From positions 1 to 64,000 of the forward strand of contig CAITUV010000012.1 in NCBI GenBank assembly GCA_903895725.1: a stretch of DNA of 64,000 nucleotides. Direction: 5' to 3'. This document shows positions 38,651-46,527 of this stretch, piece by piece (position 1 is the first letter of the stretch; each line of letters begins with the position of its first letter). Made by a program: the position numbers and the translations under genes. This DNA comes from an uncultured Myxococcales bacterium. Its GTDB lineage: Bacteria; Myxococcota_A; UBA9042; CAIXZC01. The notes below the pieces were generated by a model. The model saw only the letters and a program-made list of their open reading frames with translations. It ran no database searches and was not told where the DNA came from.

Positions 38651-39343
38651 ATGAATCGCTCGATCCCAGTTGCATTGCTAACCGTCGTTTCCCTTCTGCT
38701 GGTGGCCCCCGGGTGCAAGAAGCGGCCTCGGTCGCATGAGGTGCCGGCCCGGCTCGGACTGACCGGAGGGACCCTCCTGTTCGAGGAGGACTTCGAAAAG
38801 GGGCTTTCCGCCTGGACCACGACCTCGAAGAACTGGAGGGTCGAGGGCGGACGCCTGTACACGGGAGACAAGCCCAATGAGAACCAGGGGCTCTGGCTGA
38901 CCTCGGTCCCGCTTCCGCCCAACGTCCGCATCGAGCTCGAGGCCACGTCGGTCAAGGGAAACAACCCTCAGTTCGAGGGCGACATGAAGTTCGAGTTCGG
39001 CGGGAAGGACCAGGTCCACGCATCGGGCTACGTCGTCATCTTCGGGGGGTGGAAGAACACGGTAAACACCATCGCCAGGGGGGACGAGCACGGTGACGGG
39101 CGATTGGCCGTCGATACAACGCGCAAGGTGAAGGAGGGAGTGACGTACCGCTTCACGGTGATCCGCCTGGATGGCGAGATCAAATGGTATCTCTCCGAGG
39201 TCCCGGCGGGTGGCCGGGAAGCCCCTCAGCCCGAGCTCATCCTCCAGGTGCGGGACGATTCCCCGGCACTGGGGGGGGACTTCGGCTTCAACAACTGGAA
39301 TTCCCGGGTCTACTTCGATAGACTCCGTCTGTTCGCTTTGTAG
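38651..39343 (+). CDS. Lipoprotein with concanavalin-A-like (DUF1080-type) domain
   Basis: 230 residues. Signal peptide with lipobox APGC (Cys22). The chain LLFEEDFEKGLSAWTTTSKN, WRVEGGRLYTGD, FEFGGKD, TYRFTVIRLDGEIKWYL and FGFNNWNSRVYFDRLRL is the jelly-roll pattern of DUF1080/LamG-like domains that bind or cleave carbohydrate. No catalytic pair stands out. GGAG precedes the ATG. Its 3' end is directly followed by the next lipoprotein's ribosome-binding site, so they are co-transcribed. Confidence 0.82.
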   Translation: MNRSIPVALLTVVSLLLVAPGCKKRPRSHEVPARLGLTGGTLLFEEDFEKGLSAWTTTSKNWRVEGGRLYTGDKPNENQGLWLTSVPLPPNVRIELEATSVKGNNPQFEGDMKFEFGGKDQVHASGYVVIFGGWKNTVNTIARGDEHGDGRLAVDTTRKVKEGVTYRFTVIRLDGEIKWYLSEVPAGGREAPQPELILQVRDDSPALGGDFGFNNWNSRVYFDRLRLFAL

Positions 39344-39352
39344 GAGGATTCC

Positions 39353-40543
39353 ATGAAGCACCTGTACCCGATTGTCCTGGTGGCCTTCCTGTCCTTCGCC
39401 TGCGGCGGAAGCGGCAAGAAGCCGGTCACCTCCCTCGACGGAAGCCTGCCGGATGGCGAGACGGTCTCAGGAGAGACGCTTCCCCAGCCCGATGCGACCG
39501 TGCCGGACGCCTCCGATACCACGTCGGGGGAACTGGTCGGGGATGCGGTGCCGTTGCCGGAGCTTGCGGCGGAGACCGCGGCGGAGACCACGGCCGAAGT
39601 CATCGAGGAGGTAGCCCCGGAGGTGACCCCGGAAGTGGTGCCCGAGGTGACTCCGGAAATCGAAGAAGACGTCCCGACCCCGCCGGACGGCGGCTGCATC
39701 GACATCTGGAACTGCGGCCTCGAGCTCGGCTGCCCGCAGCTGGGCAAGGCCTGCTGGGAGGTCTGCATGGAAGGGACGACCGACTTCGCCAAGGCGGAGT
39801 TCATGGCGTTCTCGGACTGCGTCGATTCCAAGTGCGGCGACGTGCCCGAGGACCAGCAGGGTGACTGCATGTGGAAGGAGTGCTTCGGCGAGCTGACCAC
39901 GTGCCTGGGCGGGACGGGAACGGCCGACTGCAGCGAGACCTTCGAGTGCATGACGACCTGCCCCAAGGACGATGGCATGTGCGTCTTCGGCTGCCTCCAG
40001 AATGCCAGCCAGGAAGCGGTGGAGATCGCACTCAAGATGGACGGCGGCGAAGACCAGATGCAGTTCTACTGGCTCATCGAATGCATGGGCGGAAAGGGAG
40101 AGGCCGGGTGCGGTGACACGGTCACCTGCCTCAACGGCTGCAACAAGGAGGCCGGGGATCCGACCTGCACGTTCGCCTGCATCAAGGAGAGCTCCGAGGC
40201 TGCCAAGCTCCAGCTCCAGGACATGTTCGGCTGCGGGCAGGGCGGGGTCTGCATGGACAAGATGATCGCCTGCGTGGGCGGCGGCGGCGACCAGACCTGC
40301 GGTGGGGTCTTCCAGTGCGTGTTCGACTGCCAGAAGGACAACCCACCGCCGGAACCCGGCCAGCAGGGAGCCGATTGCATGACCCCGTGCATCGCCCTCT
40401 CCTCGCCGCAGGGGGCTGAAGAGCTGACCGCGATGTTCACGTGCCTCAACGAGAAGTGCCCCAATACCGGACAGGACCAGGAGCCTTGCCCGGAGGCGAT
40501 GGTGTGCTTTGCCCTGTGCCCCGACTTCCCCGCTCCCATGTAG
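39353..40543 (+). CDS. Cys-rich repeat lipoprotein
   Basis: 396 residues. Lipobox SFAC (Cys17), an acidic Pro/Glu/Val/Thr linker (about 20-115), then about 280 residues with more than 30 Cys in four or five related helix-helix modules (for example DCSETFECMTTCPKDDGMCV, then GCGDTVTCLNGCNKEAGDPT, then TCGGVFQCVFDCQKDN). Each module has paired Cys spaced to form disulphides. I know no named family; similar proteins are common lipoproteins in Myxococcota genomes. GGAGG lies six bases before the ATG. The next gene is a radical SAM-methyltransferase fusion. Confidence 0.82.
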   Translation: MKHLYPIVLVAFLSFACGGSGKKPVTSLDGSLPDGETVSGETLPQPDATVPDASDTTSGELVGDAVPLPELAAETAAETTAEVIEEVAPEVTPEVVPEVTPEIEEDVPTPPDGGCIDIWNCGLELGCPQLGKACWEVCMEGTTDFAKAEFMAFSDCVDSKCGDVPEDQQGDCMWKECFGELTTCLGGTGTADCSETFECMTTCPKDDGMCVFGCLQNASQEAVEIALKMDGGEDQMQFYWLIECMGGKGEAGCGDTVTCLNGCNKEAGDPTCTFACIKESSEAAKLQLQDMFGCGQGGVCMDKMIACVGGGGDQTCGGVFQCVFDCQKDNPPPEPGQQGADCMTPCIALSSPQGAEELTAMFTCLNEKCPNTGQDQEPCPEAMVCFALCPDFPAPM

Positions 40544-40599
40544 AAGGATGAGGAGCATGCGCCCCGGACCGACAGGTGCGGCCATCTCGAGGGTGTGAC

Positions 40600-42450
40600 A
40601 TGCCCCGACCTCTCCCCAGACGCCGTGCCATCCTCAAGCTCGCCTATGCCTGCAACAACGGCTGCGTGTTCTGCCATTCCGCGGACCAGAAGCAGCTTAC
40701 CGGGCTGACCACCGACGAGGCCATGTCCAGAATCCGGGAGGCCGCGGACATCGGTGCGGAGTCGGTCCTCTTCTCCGGGGGAGAGCCGACGCTTCGGAAG
40801 GACCTGCTCGAGCTGGCCGCCGCCTGCCGCGAGCTGGGAATGAGGTTCGGCCTCATCACCAACGGCCGGATGCTGGGCTATGCCCCGCTGGCCCGGCGCC
40901 TGCTCGACTGCGGGCTCGAGTATGCCTACCTCTCGCTGCACGGCCCCGCAGAAACCCATGACCGGCTGGTCCGGGTGCCCGGGGCGTTTGCCCAGACGCT
41001 GGCCGCAGCCAGGAACCTGACGGGACGAGGGCTGGACCTCACCCTTGCGGCCGTCGTCGTTGCCGAGAACCTGGAGGCACTGCCCCTCCTGGCCGACCTG
41101 AGCGCAACCTTCGCCGATGTGCGCCTCAAGTTCACGCTGGTGGAACCCAAGGGAGCCGCGCTCGACGCCTCGCTGCATCCCGAGCCTCGACAGGCCGCTG
41201 GCGCCGTCCGGGCAGCGCTGAACCGCGCCTCCCGCCTCGGAATCCCCCTCTCCCGCCTCGGCGTGGACGGCTTCCCGCATTGCCTGGATGCCGGCTTTGG
41301 CGACCTCCAGGACGACCTGCATTCGCACGGCGTGTTCGCCATCCGCGAGGTCGACGAGGCCTCCTTCTTTCCCATCGACTACGGCAACATGGTTCGCCCC
41401 GAAATCTGCCGAGGCTGCCGCCGGTCCGATGCCTGCAAAGGAACCTGGCGCGGGACGTTGGCCCTGTTCGGGGACAAGTTCCTCGAACCGAGGTATGGGG
41501 GCATCTCCAATTCGTTCAACTACTTCCCCATGGAGGAGGCCGACCCCACGGAGGTCATCGACTCGCACAGGTTACTGCTCGTGCGCGACGAGCACGGCCC
41601 CGAGGGGCTCACCTGGTACGCGACCGATACCGGGGACTTCTCTCCTGACGAGATCGTCCGCATCCGGGACGACCTGGGCCAGCTCTACCTCCAGGTGGAC
41701 GACGAGCCACTGCTGACCGACTTCCCGCGCCAGCTCCGCAAGCTCATGAGCCCGGACTCTGCCGGTCGCTCCCCGCTGGTTCGGACCCCCGTCGACTACG
41801 ACATCTTCTCCGAGGCCGAGCGGGCGGTTTTCGAGGTCATCGAGAACCTCTCGGGAAACGTCCTGGACGTCGGCTGTGGCGACTTGAGGTTCCTCTCCCT
41901 GCTGGAACGCAAGCTGGATGTGGGCGAAATGCGCTACACCGCGGTCGACCCCTGCCCAGGCCCCGAGATCCGCCGACTCGCAGCGGAAGGCCGGGTCACC
42001 CTCATCGAGTCGCCCATTGAGGCGCTCCGCTTCCGGCGAGGCTCCTTCGACCACGTTCTCCTGCTGCGCAGCCACAATCACCTTGCCGACCCCTGGACGG
42101 CCTACTCGGGGATCCTGGGAGCGCTTCGATGGCAGGGAACCCTGCTCGTGGTGGACAACGTGGCTTTTGGGCTGGTGCGTCATTCCAGGCTGCGCTCGGC
42201 CGTCAACGCGATTCCGGCGGCCCGAGGCTTCGAGCACCTGCGCAATGACGACTCGGCCACCGTGGCGAACCGCCTCTGTCGCTGGTTCCCGCTCACGCTG
42301 GTCAAACGACGCGACGTCACCCCTGCCACGGCGAACCAGTGGCTCCTGTTGCTGCGCAAGCAATGGCCGTCGGGCACCTCGGGCCAGGACACTTACCCTG
42401 CGTTGGGAGGAATGACGCCGCCCCTTCCCGGAGGGCCGGACGAGTCATGA
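40600..42450 (+). CDS. Radical SAM protein fused to a class I SAM methyltransferase
   Basis: 616 residues from the ATG at 40600 (GAGG upstream). Residues about 12-260 are a radical SAM core with ACNNGCVFC (CxxxCxxC), FSGGEPTLRKDL and ITNGRMLGY. Residues about 265-300 contain further Cys (CRGCRRSDAC) like a SPASM or twitch auxiliary-cluster region. A linker domain follows, then a methyltransferase Rossmann domain (about 420-600) with NVLDVGCGDLRFL (motif I), DPCPG and FDHVLLLRSHNHL. The fusion suggests two successive SAM-dependent steps on one substrate. It overlaps the CapA-like gene by four bases. Substrate unknown. Confidence 0.9.
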   Translation: MPRPLPRRRAILKLAYACNNGCVFCHSADQKQLTGLTTDEAMSRIREAADIGAESVLFSGGEPTLRKDLLELAAACRELGMRFGLITNGRMLGYAPLARRLLDCGLEYAYLSLHGPAETHDRLVRVPGAFAQTLAAARNLTGRGLDLTLAAVVVAENLEALPLLADLSATFADVRLKFTLVEPKGAALDASLHPEPRQAAGAVRAALNRASRLGIPLSRLGVDGFPHCLDAGFGDLQDDLHSHGVFAIREVDEASFFPIDYGNMVRPEICRGCRRSDACKGTWRGTLALFGDKFLEPRYGGISNSFNYFPMEEADPTEVIDSHRLLLVRDEHGPEGLTWYATDTGDFSPDEIVRIRDDLGQLYLQVDDEPLLTDFPRQLRKLMSPDSAGRSPLVRTPVDYDIFSEAERAVFEVIENLSGNVLDVGCGDLRFLSLLERKLDVGEMRYTAVDPCPGPEIRRLAAEGRVTLIESPIEALRFRRGSFDHVLLLRSHNHLADPWTAYSGILGALRWQGTLLVVDNVAFGLVRHSRLRSAVNAIPAARGFEHLRNDDSATVANRLCRWFPLTLVKRRDVTPATANQWLLLLRKQWPSGTSGQDTYPALGGMTPPLPGGPDES

Positions 42451-43616
42451 CGGTCCTGGTGCTCCTCGCTGCGCTTCTCGGATTCCCCGGGGCTGCAGAG
42501 TCCACGCCCGGGGAGGACCGGATCTGCATCGCGTTCGCGGGCGACCTCATGGCGCATTGCACGCAATCCACCGGCGCCTCCGAGGCAGCCGGCGACAAAG
42601 GCTTCGACTTCTCCGCCTCCTTCGACAAGGTGACCGAGCTCCTGGCCGGGGCCGACCTGGCCGTGGGGAACCTCGAGACGCCGCTGGACGGCCGGCGCGA
42701 TGGATACTGCTTCCCCCTCTTCTCCGCACCGGTGGAATATGCGGACGCGCTGAAGGCGGCCGGATTCGACGTGCTGCTCGTGGCCAATAACCACGCGCTC
42801 GACCGAAGGGAAGAAGGGCTGTCCCGCACGATGGATGCCGTAACGCAGCGCGGCATGCACCCCGTCGGGGCGACGCCCGACGCTGCGGACATCTCGGTCG
42901 AGCTCAAGGGGCACCGGGTCGGCCTGCTCGGATTCACCACGTTCGTCAATCTCCGGTGTCGCAGCAAACCCTGCCCGACCCTGGTATCCGATGCCTCGGC
43001 ACAAAATGCCGTGGTCGCGCGAGTCGAAGAGCTGCGCAAGACCAACGACGTGGTGATCGTGCTCCTGCACTGGATGTCCGAGGATCGAGTGATGCCGACC
43101 CGCGAAGAGAAGGTGCTGGCCGCCAGGCTATCGGCTGCCGGAGCCCAGGCGGTCATCGGCACGCACAGTCACGTACTCGGTCCGGCGGAGTGCCTTGCCC
43201 CCGAGGGGGGAGACGCGTCCCCGGCCCAGGCCACTCCGGCCTCCGGCTCGGAGGCAGCCGCTCGTTGGCAGGCAGTTCCATGCCATGGCGCCAGTGCGCC
43301 GGAGAAGTACGTCCGTTACTCCCTGGGCAACTTCGTCCACGCCATGAAGCGGTTTCCCACCAAGCTGGGGGGAATCGACACGGTCTGCTTCGCTCCCGGG
43401 GCTGACGGTGCCTACCGCGTGGAATCGGTCCGGTTTACGCCCACCATGACAGCGAGAAACGGGGGCAAGCCCCGCTCATTCCAGGCGGTCCCGCTGGCCG
43501 AGCTGGAGACCGCCTGCTCCGGAGATGCGCGGACTCGCAGAGCAGCCGGAGTGGATTGCGATGAAGTGCGTGACTACCGGAAGTTCCTCGACAAGCGCCC
43601 CACCCTCACCCCCTGA
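42447..43616 (+). CDS. CapA/PgsA-family metallophosphatase-fold protein
   Basis: 389 residues from the ATG at 42447, which overlaps the previous TGA. A short signal peptide precedes the CapA-type motifs: IAFAGDLMAH, ADLAVGNLETPL, DVLLVANNHALD, VVIVLLHWMSED and QAVIGTHSHV, all in the order and spacing of the calcineurin-like fold. Family members take part in poly-gamma-glutamate capsule export or anchoring, or hydrolyse phosphoesters. Translation appears coupled to the radical SAM fusion gene. Confidence 0.9.
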   Translation: MTVLVLLAALLGFPGAAESTPGEDRICIAFAGDLMAHCTQSTGASEAAGDKGFDFSASFDKVTELLAGADLAVGNLETPLDGRRDGYCFPLFSAPVEYADALKAAGFDVLLVANNHALDRREEGLSRTMDAVTQRGMHPVGATPDAADISVELKGHRVGLLGFTTFVNLRCRSKPCPTLVSDASAQNAVVARVEELRKTNDVVIVLLHWMSEDRVMPTREEKVLAARLSAAGAQAVIGTHSHVLGPAECLAPEGGDASPAQATPASGSEAAARWQAVPCHGASAPEKYVRYSLGNFVHAMKRFPTKLGGIDTVCFAPGADGAYRVESVRFTPTMTARNGGKPRSFQAVPLAELETACSGDARTRRAAGVDCDEVRDYRKFLDKRPTLTP

Positions 43617-43680
43617 CCCGGCTTCGGTTGCCGGTGCTCCAGGGGCGGACGCAGTCACACTGGGCGGCGAGGGGCAGGTC

Positions 43681-43745
43681 CCCGAACCCCGAACCCCGAA
43701 CCCCGAACCCCGAACCCCGAACCCCGAACCCCGAACCCCGAACCC
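43681..43745. repeat. 7-bp tandem repeat (GAACCCC)
   Basis: About nine copies of CCCCGAA in tandem lie between the convergent CapA-like and CorC-like genes. The array is not translated in either gene. Copy number is likely to vary. Confidence 0.9.
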
Positions 43746-43753
43746 GCCAGCCC

Positions 43754-45076
43754 CTACTCCTTCAGCCACTCCAGCCGGATCTTCCCCAGCTTGACGCCGT
43801 CGCACTCGAGGACTGAGAGCCGCAGCTGCGCCGGCCCTTCCCGTCCATCCTCGGGGGGGTATTCGAAGGAGGCACCGACCTTGGGAACGCTCTCGGCAAG
43901 CTCCATGACGAGGCCGCCGATTGTCTCGTATTCTCGGTCCTCGGGGAAGCTCACCGGGATTTCAAGCTCATCGGTCAGCTCTCCGACCGGAAGCTTGGCA
44001 TGGACGATCCAGGTGCGTTCATCGACCCGGTGGTGGAGCCGCTGCTCGCGGTCGTGCTCGTCATAGATTTCGCCCACGAGCTCCTCGATGACGTCTTCAA
44101 AAGTGACGAGCCCCGCAGTCCCGCCGTATTCGTCCACGACGATGGCGATGTGGATGCGCTCGGCCTTAAATTCCCGCAGCAGCGTGTCGAGCGGCTTGGT
44201 CTCGGGAACGAAGTAGGGCGGTCTGACGAAATCCCGCAGCCGGAAGGGCCGCCTGCTCTTGTCAGGCTGGCGGAACCAGGCGAGCAGATCCTTGACGTGG
44301 ATGAAGCCGATGACCTTGTCGGGACTGGACTGGTACACCGGGTAACGGGAGAACCCCTTCCTGCTGATGATCTCCATGACCTCGTGGAGCGAATCCGAGG
44401 CCTCGAACATGACCACGTCGGTCCGGGGGATCATGACCTCTCGGGCAATGGTGTTCTCGAGGTCCAGAGCCCCGGAGAGGAGTTGTTCCTTGTCCTCGTC
44501 GAGGCTCCCTTCGACGGTGCCCTTCTCGATGAGGTACTGGAGCTCCTCGCCGGTGATGGTGGGAGCGGGGTTGGTCAGGTCGCCGCCGGTGAGCCGGATG
44601 AACCCGCGACCGAGCCGGGCAAACAGCCGGGCCAGGGGCCAGAGCAGATAGTAGAGAGCCTGGAGCCCGGGGAACAGGGGCACGACCACCATCGGGTTGT
44701 GACGGGCGTAGGTCTTGGGCAGCACCTCGCCGAACACCAGGATCAGGAGGGTCATCACGCCGACGGCCACGGCAATGGCCACGGATGCGCTCAATCCGAA
44801 ACCCAGCTCGGTCAGCACGTTGAGCGAGAGCTCTGTGGCCAGCGACGAGGCGAGAATGTTGACCAGGTTGTTGGCGATGAGAAGGAACGAGAGCACCGTG
44901 GCCGGCCGATCGCGCCACGCCTTGAGCATGCCCGTTCCGGGGCGGTTGCGGGAGATGAGCTGTGCCAGCCGCCCGTGATGGAATCCCGTCAGTGCCGTCT
45001 CCGACGCCGAGAAAAGGGCGGAGCACACGATGCAGCCGGCAATGGCAGCGACCCGCAATAGTATCTCTTCAATCAC
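43754..45076 (-). CDS. CorC/HlyC family membrane protein (CNNM plus CBS domains)
   Basis: 440 residues. The N-terminal DUF21/CNNM transmembrane domain (SASETALTGFHHGRLAQL, then ANNLVNILASSLATEL and FGEVLPKTYARHNP) is followed by a CBS pair (about 215-340; MIPRTDVVMFEASDSLHEVM, then GFIHVKDLLAWF, VVDEYGGTAGLVTFEDVIEE) and a C-terminal CorC_HlyC domain. Family members are linked to Mg2+/Co2+ efflux and homeostasis. The gene overlaps the upstream transporter-like gene by eight bases, so they are probably coupled. Confidence 0.95.
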   Translation of the reverse strand: MIEEILLRVAAIAGCIVCSALFSASETALTGFHHGRLAQLISRNRPGTGMLKAWRDRPATVLSFLLIANNLVNILASSLATELSLNVLTELGFGLSASVAIAVAVGVMTLLILVFGEVLPKTYARHNPMVVVPLFPGLQALYYLLWPLARLFARLGRGFIRLTGGDLTNPAPTITGEELQYLIEKGTVEGSLDEDKEQLLSGALDLENTIAREVMIPRTDVVMFEASDSLHEVMEIISRKGFSRYPVYQSSPDKVIGFIHVKDLLAWFRQPDKSRRPFRLRDFVRPPYFVPETKPLDTLLREFKAERIHIAIVVDEYGGTAGLVTFEDVIEELVGEIYDEHDREQRLHHRVDERTWIVHAKLPVGELTDELEIPVSFPEDREYETIGGLVMELAESVPKVGASFEYPPEDGREGPAQLRLSVLECDGVKLGKIRLEWLKE

Positions 45077-46352
45077 CTCTCAAGTCTCCTTTCGCCCCTT
45101 CAGATCCTTTCTGTTCAAGTCTGGCAAAACCCCGTCCGATTTTCAAAGCAAAAAAGAACCAGACCGACGCTGCGATCAGGGCAGACACGGGCAGCAGGCG
45201 AGCCGCAATGGCCTGCATCCCGCTCAGGATGGAAAGCAGCAGGGCCGCTCCCCCCTTGCTGGCCCGGTAGATCACCATGTCGATGACCATCTTGGCCCGA
45301 TACCGGGAATCGAAATCCAGCGGAACGTAGAGGACCTCCTTGCAGCTCCGGAAGACCGAGTAGTCCACCACCTTGAACCAGGAGAAGGCCGCGGCCGCGG
45401 CGAACAGGCCGCCAAACGCCATCATCGCCCCGACCGCGACGAGGTGAGTGAGGGGAATGAGCAGGTGCAGCAGAGGAATCGACATGACCTTGAGGAGCAG
45501 CGGGGCCAGAAGCTGGAGGACCATGGAGCCGCCATTGACCCACCCCCAGAACCGCCCCTCATAGGCCGATCGGGCATCGAGTCCCACGATGGCCTGCTCG
45601 AGCTCCTGATGGAAGACTACGTCCAGCGCAGCAACCATCACCTGCCCGAGACCGACGACGACGGCAATTGACGCCAGAAACCCGGACGAGGCCAGGATCC
45701 CGAAGCCCAGTCCGCCCGGTCGCGGCGGAGCGCTCGGGCTGGCCGAGCCCTCACCGTTGCCACGGCCCTTTGCCCCGTTTGTCGCTGCGGGCCTGTCGGG
45801 CTCCAGAGGACGATGCCGGCCGTAGGCCGCTGCCATCAGGACCCCGAACGGGATCAGGAGCAGTGGCGCCAGGGGATAGACCCCGAAGCTGCCCCAGGTC
45901 GTCGACAGGCGGGCCACGACCTCACTTCCCGCCACGGCTCCGATCCCGCCGATGAGCAGGATGGGGCCGTATACCTTCTTGCCCCCCCGGACCGAGAACG
46001 TGCTGTTGGCCAGAGCCCAGAACTGCTCGACCAGGAGAACCACGTAGACCTCCTTCCATGCGTAGAGCAGGAAGACCGTAGCGGGACCGGGGAGCAGCCA
46101 GGGCACCACGAGAACCAGGGCCGAGAGGACGGTCGACCCCGTGCACGTCAGGGCCGGACCGAACCGCGTCAGCGCCCAGGCATAGGGAACCAGCAGCAGC
46201 GTGGCGAGGACGGGAACCAGAGCCATTCCCCACAGCATGTCTTCGGAATCGAAGTAGTGCAGGAAGAGTGCATTGGCCAACGGCCGGGCCACTCCGTGGC
46301 TTGCCATGATGAGAAAGCCACAAGCGGCCAGCAACAGGAACTTCTCGCGCAT
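45069..46352 (-). CDS. NTP/NDP-exchange-transporter-like (MFS) membrane protein
   Basis: 427 residues, about 12 hydrophobic segments. The signature EQFWALANSTFSVRGGKKVY, GPILLIGGIGAVAGS and FSWFKVVDYSVFRSCKEVLY, PLDFDSRYRAKMVIDM matches the ATP/ADP-translocase-like branch of transporters found in many free-living bacteria as well as in obligate parasites. The central loop (about 190-215) is a low-complexity Gly/Ser/Pro tract. Whether it exchanges nucleotides is not determined. It is first in a two-gene operon with the CorC-like gene and is divergent from the exopolysaccharide locus. Confidence 0.82.
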   Translation of the reverse strand: MREKFLLLAACGFLIMASHGVARPLANALFLHYFDSEDMLWGMALVPVLATLLLVPYAWALTRFGPALTCTGSTVLSALVLVVPWLLPGPATVFLLYAWKEVYVVLLVEQFWALANSTFSVRGGKKVYGPILLIGGIGAVAGSEVVARLSTTWGSFGVYPLAPLLLIPFGVLMAAAYGRHRPLEPDRPAATNGAKGRGNGEGSASPSAPPRPGGLGFGILASSGFLASIAVVVGLGQVMVAALDVVFHQELEQAIVGLDARSAYEGRFWGWVNGGSMVLQLLAPLLLKVMSIPLLHLLIPLTHLVAVGAMMAFGGLFAAAAAFSWFKVVDYSVFRSCKEVLYVPLDFDSRYRAKMVIDMVIYRASKGGAALLLSILSGMQAIAARLLPVSALIAASVWFFFALKIGRGFARLEQKGSEGAKGDLRGD

Positions 46353-46527
46353 CCCGCCTCTCCTTGCCGCCGGCAGGCACCGGCTCGGACATTATGGGTT
46401 CTGGGGGCGGGGTGTCAAGCCATGTCGCTGGCACGAGCGGACCGGCCTGTCCGTTTGTTTTGTTCGATTTTCGACTGTAACGCCCGCACGCATATTTTCC
46501 TTGCGCCCCCGCGCACACTAGGGCAAG

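Noticed and set aside
39353..42450. RiPP precursor and maturase pair
   Set aside because: The Cys-rich protein is a 396-residue lipoprotein with a normal signal peptide, not a short precursor, and the radical SAM protein shows no clear RiPP recognition element. Kept only as a weak idea in the findings.
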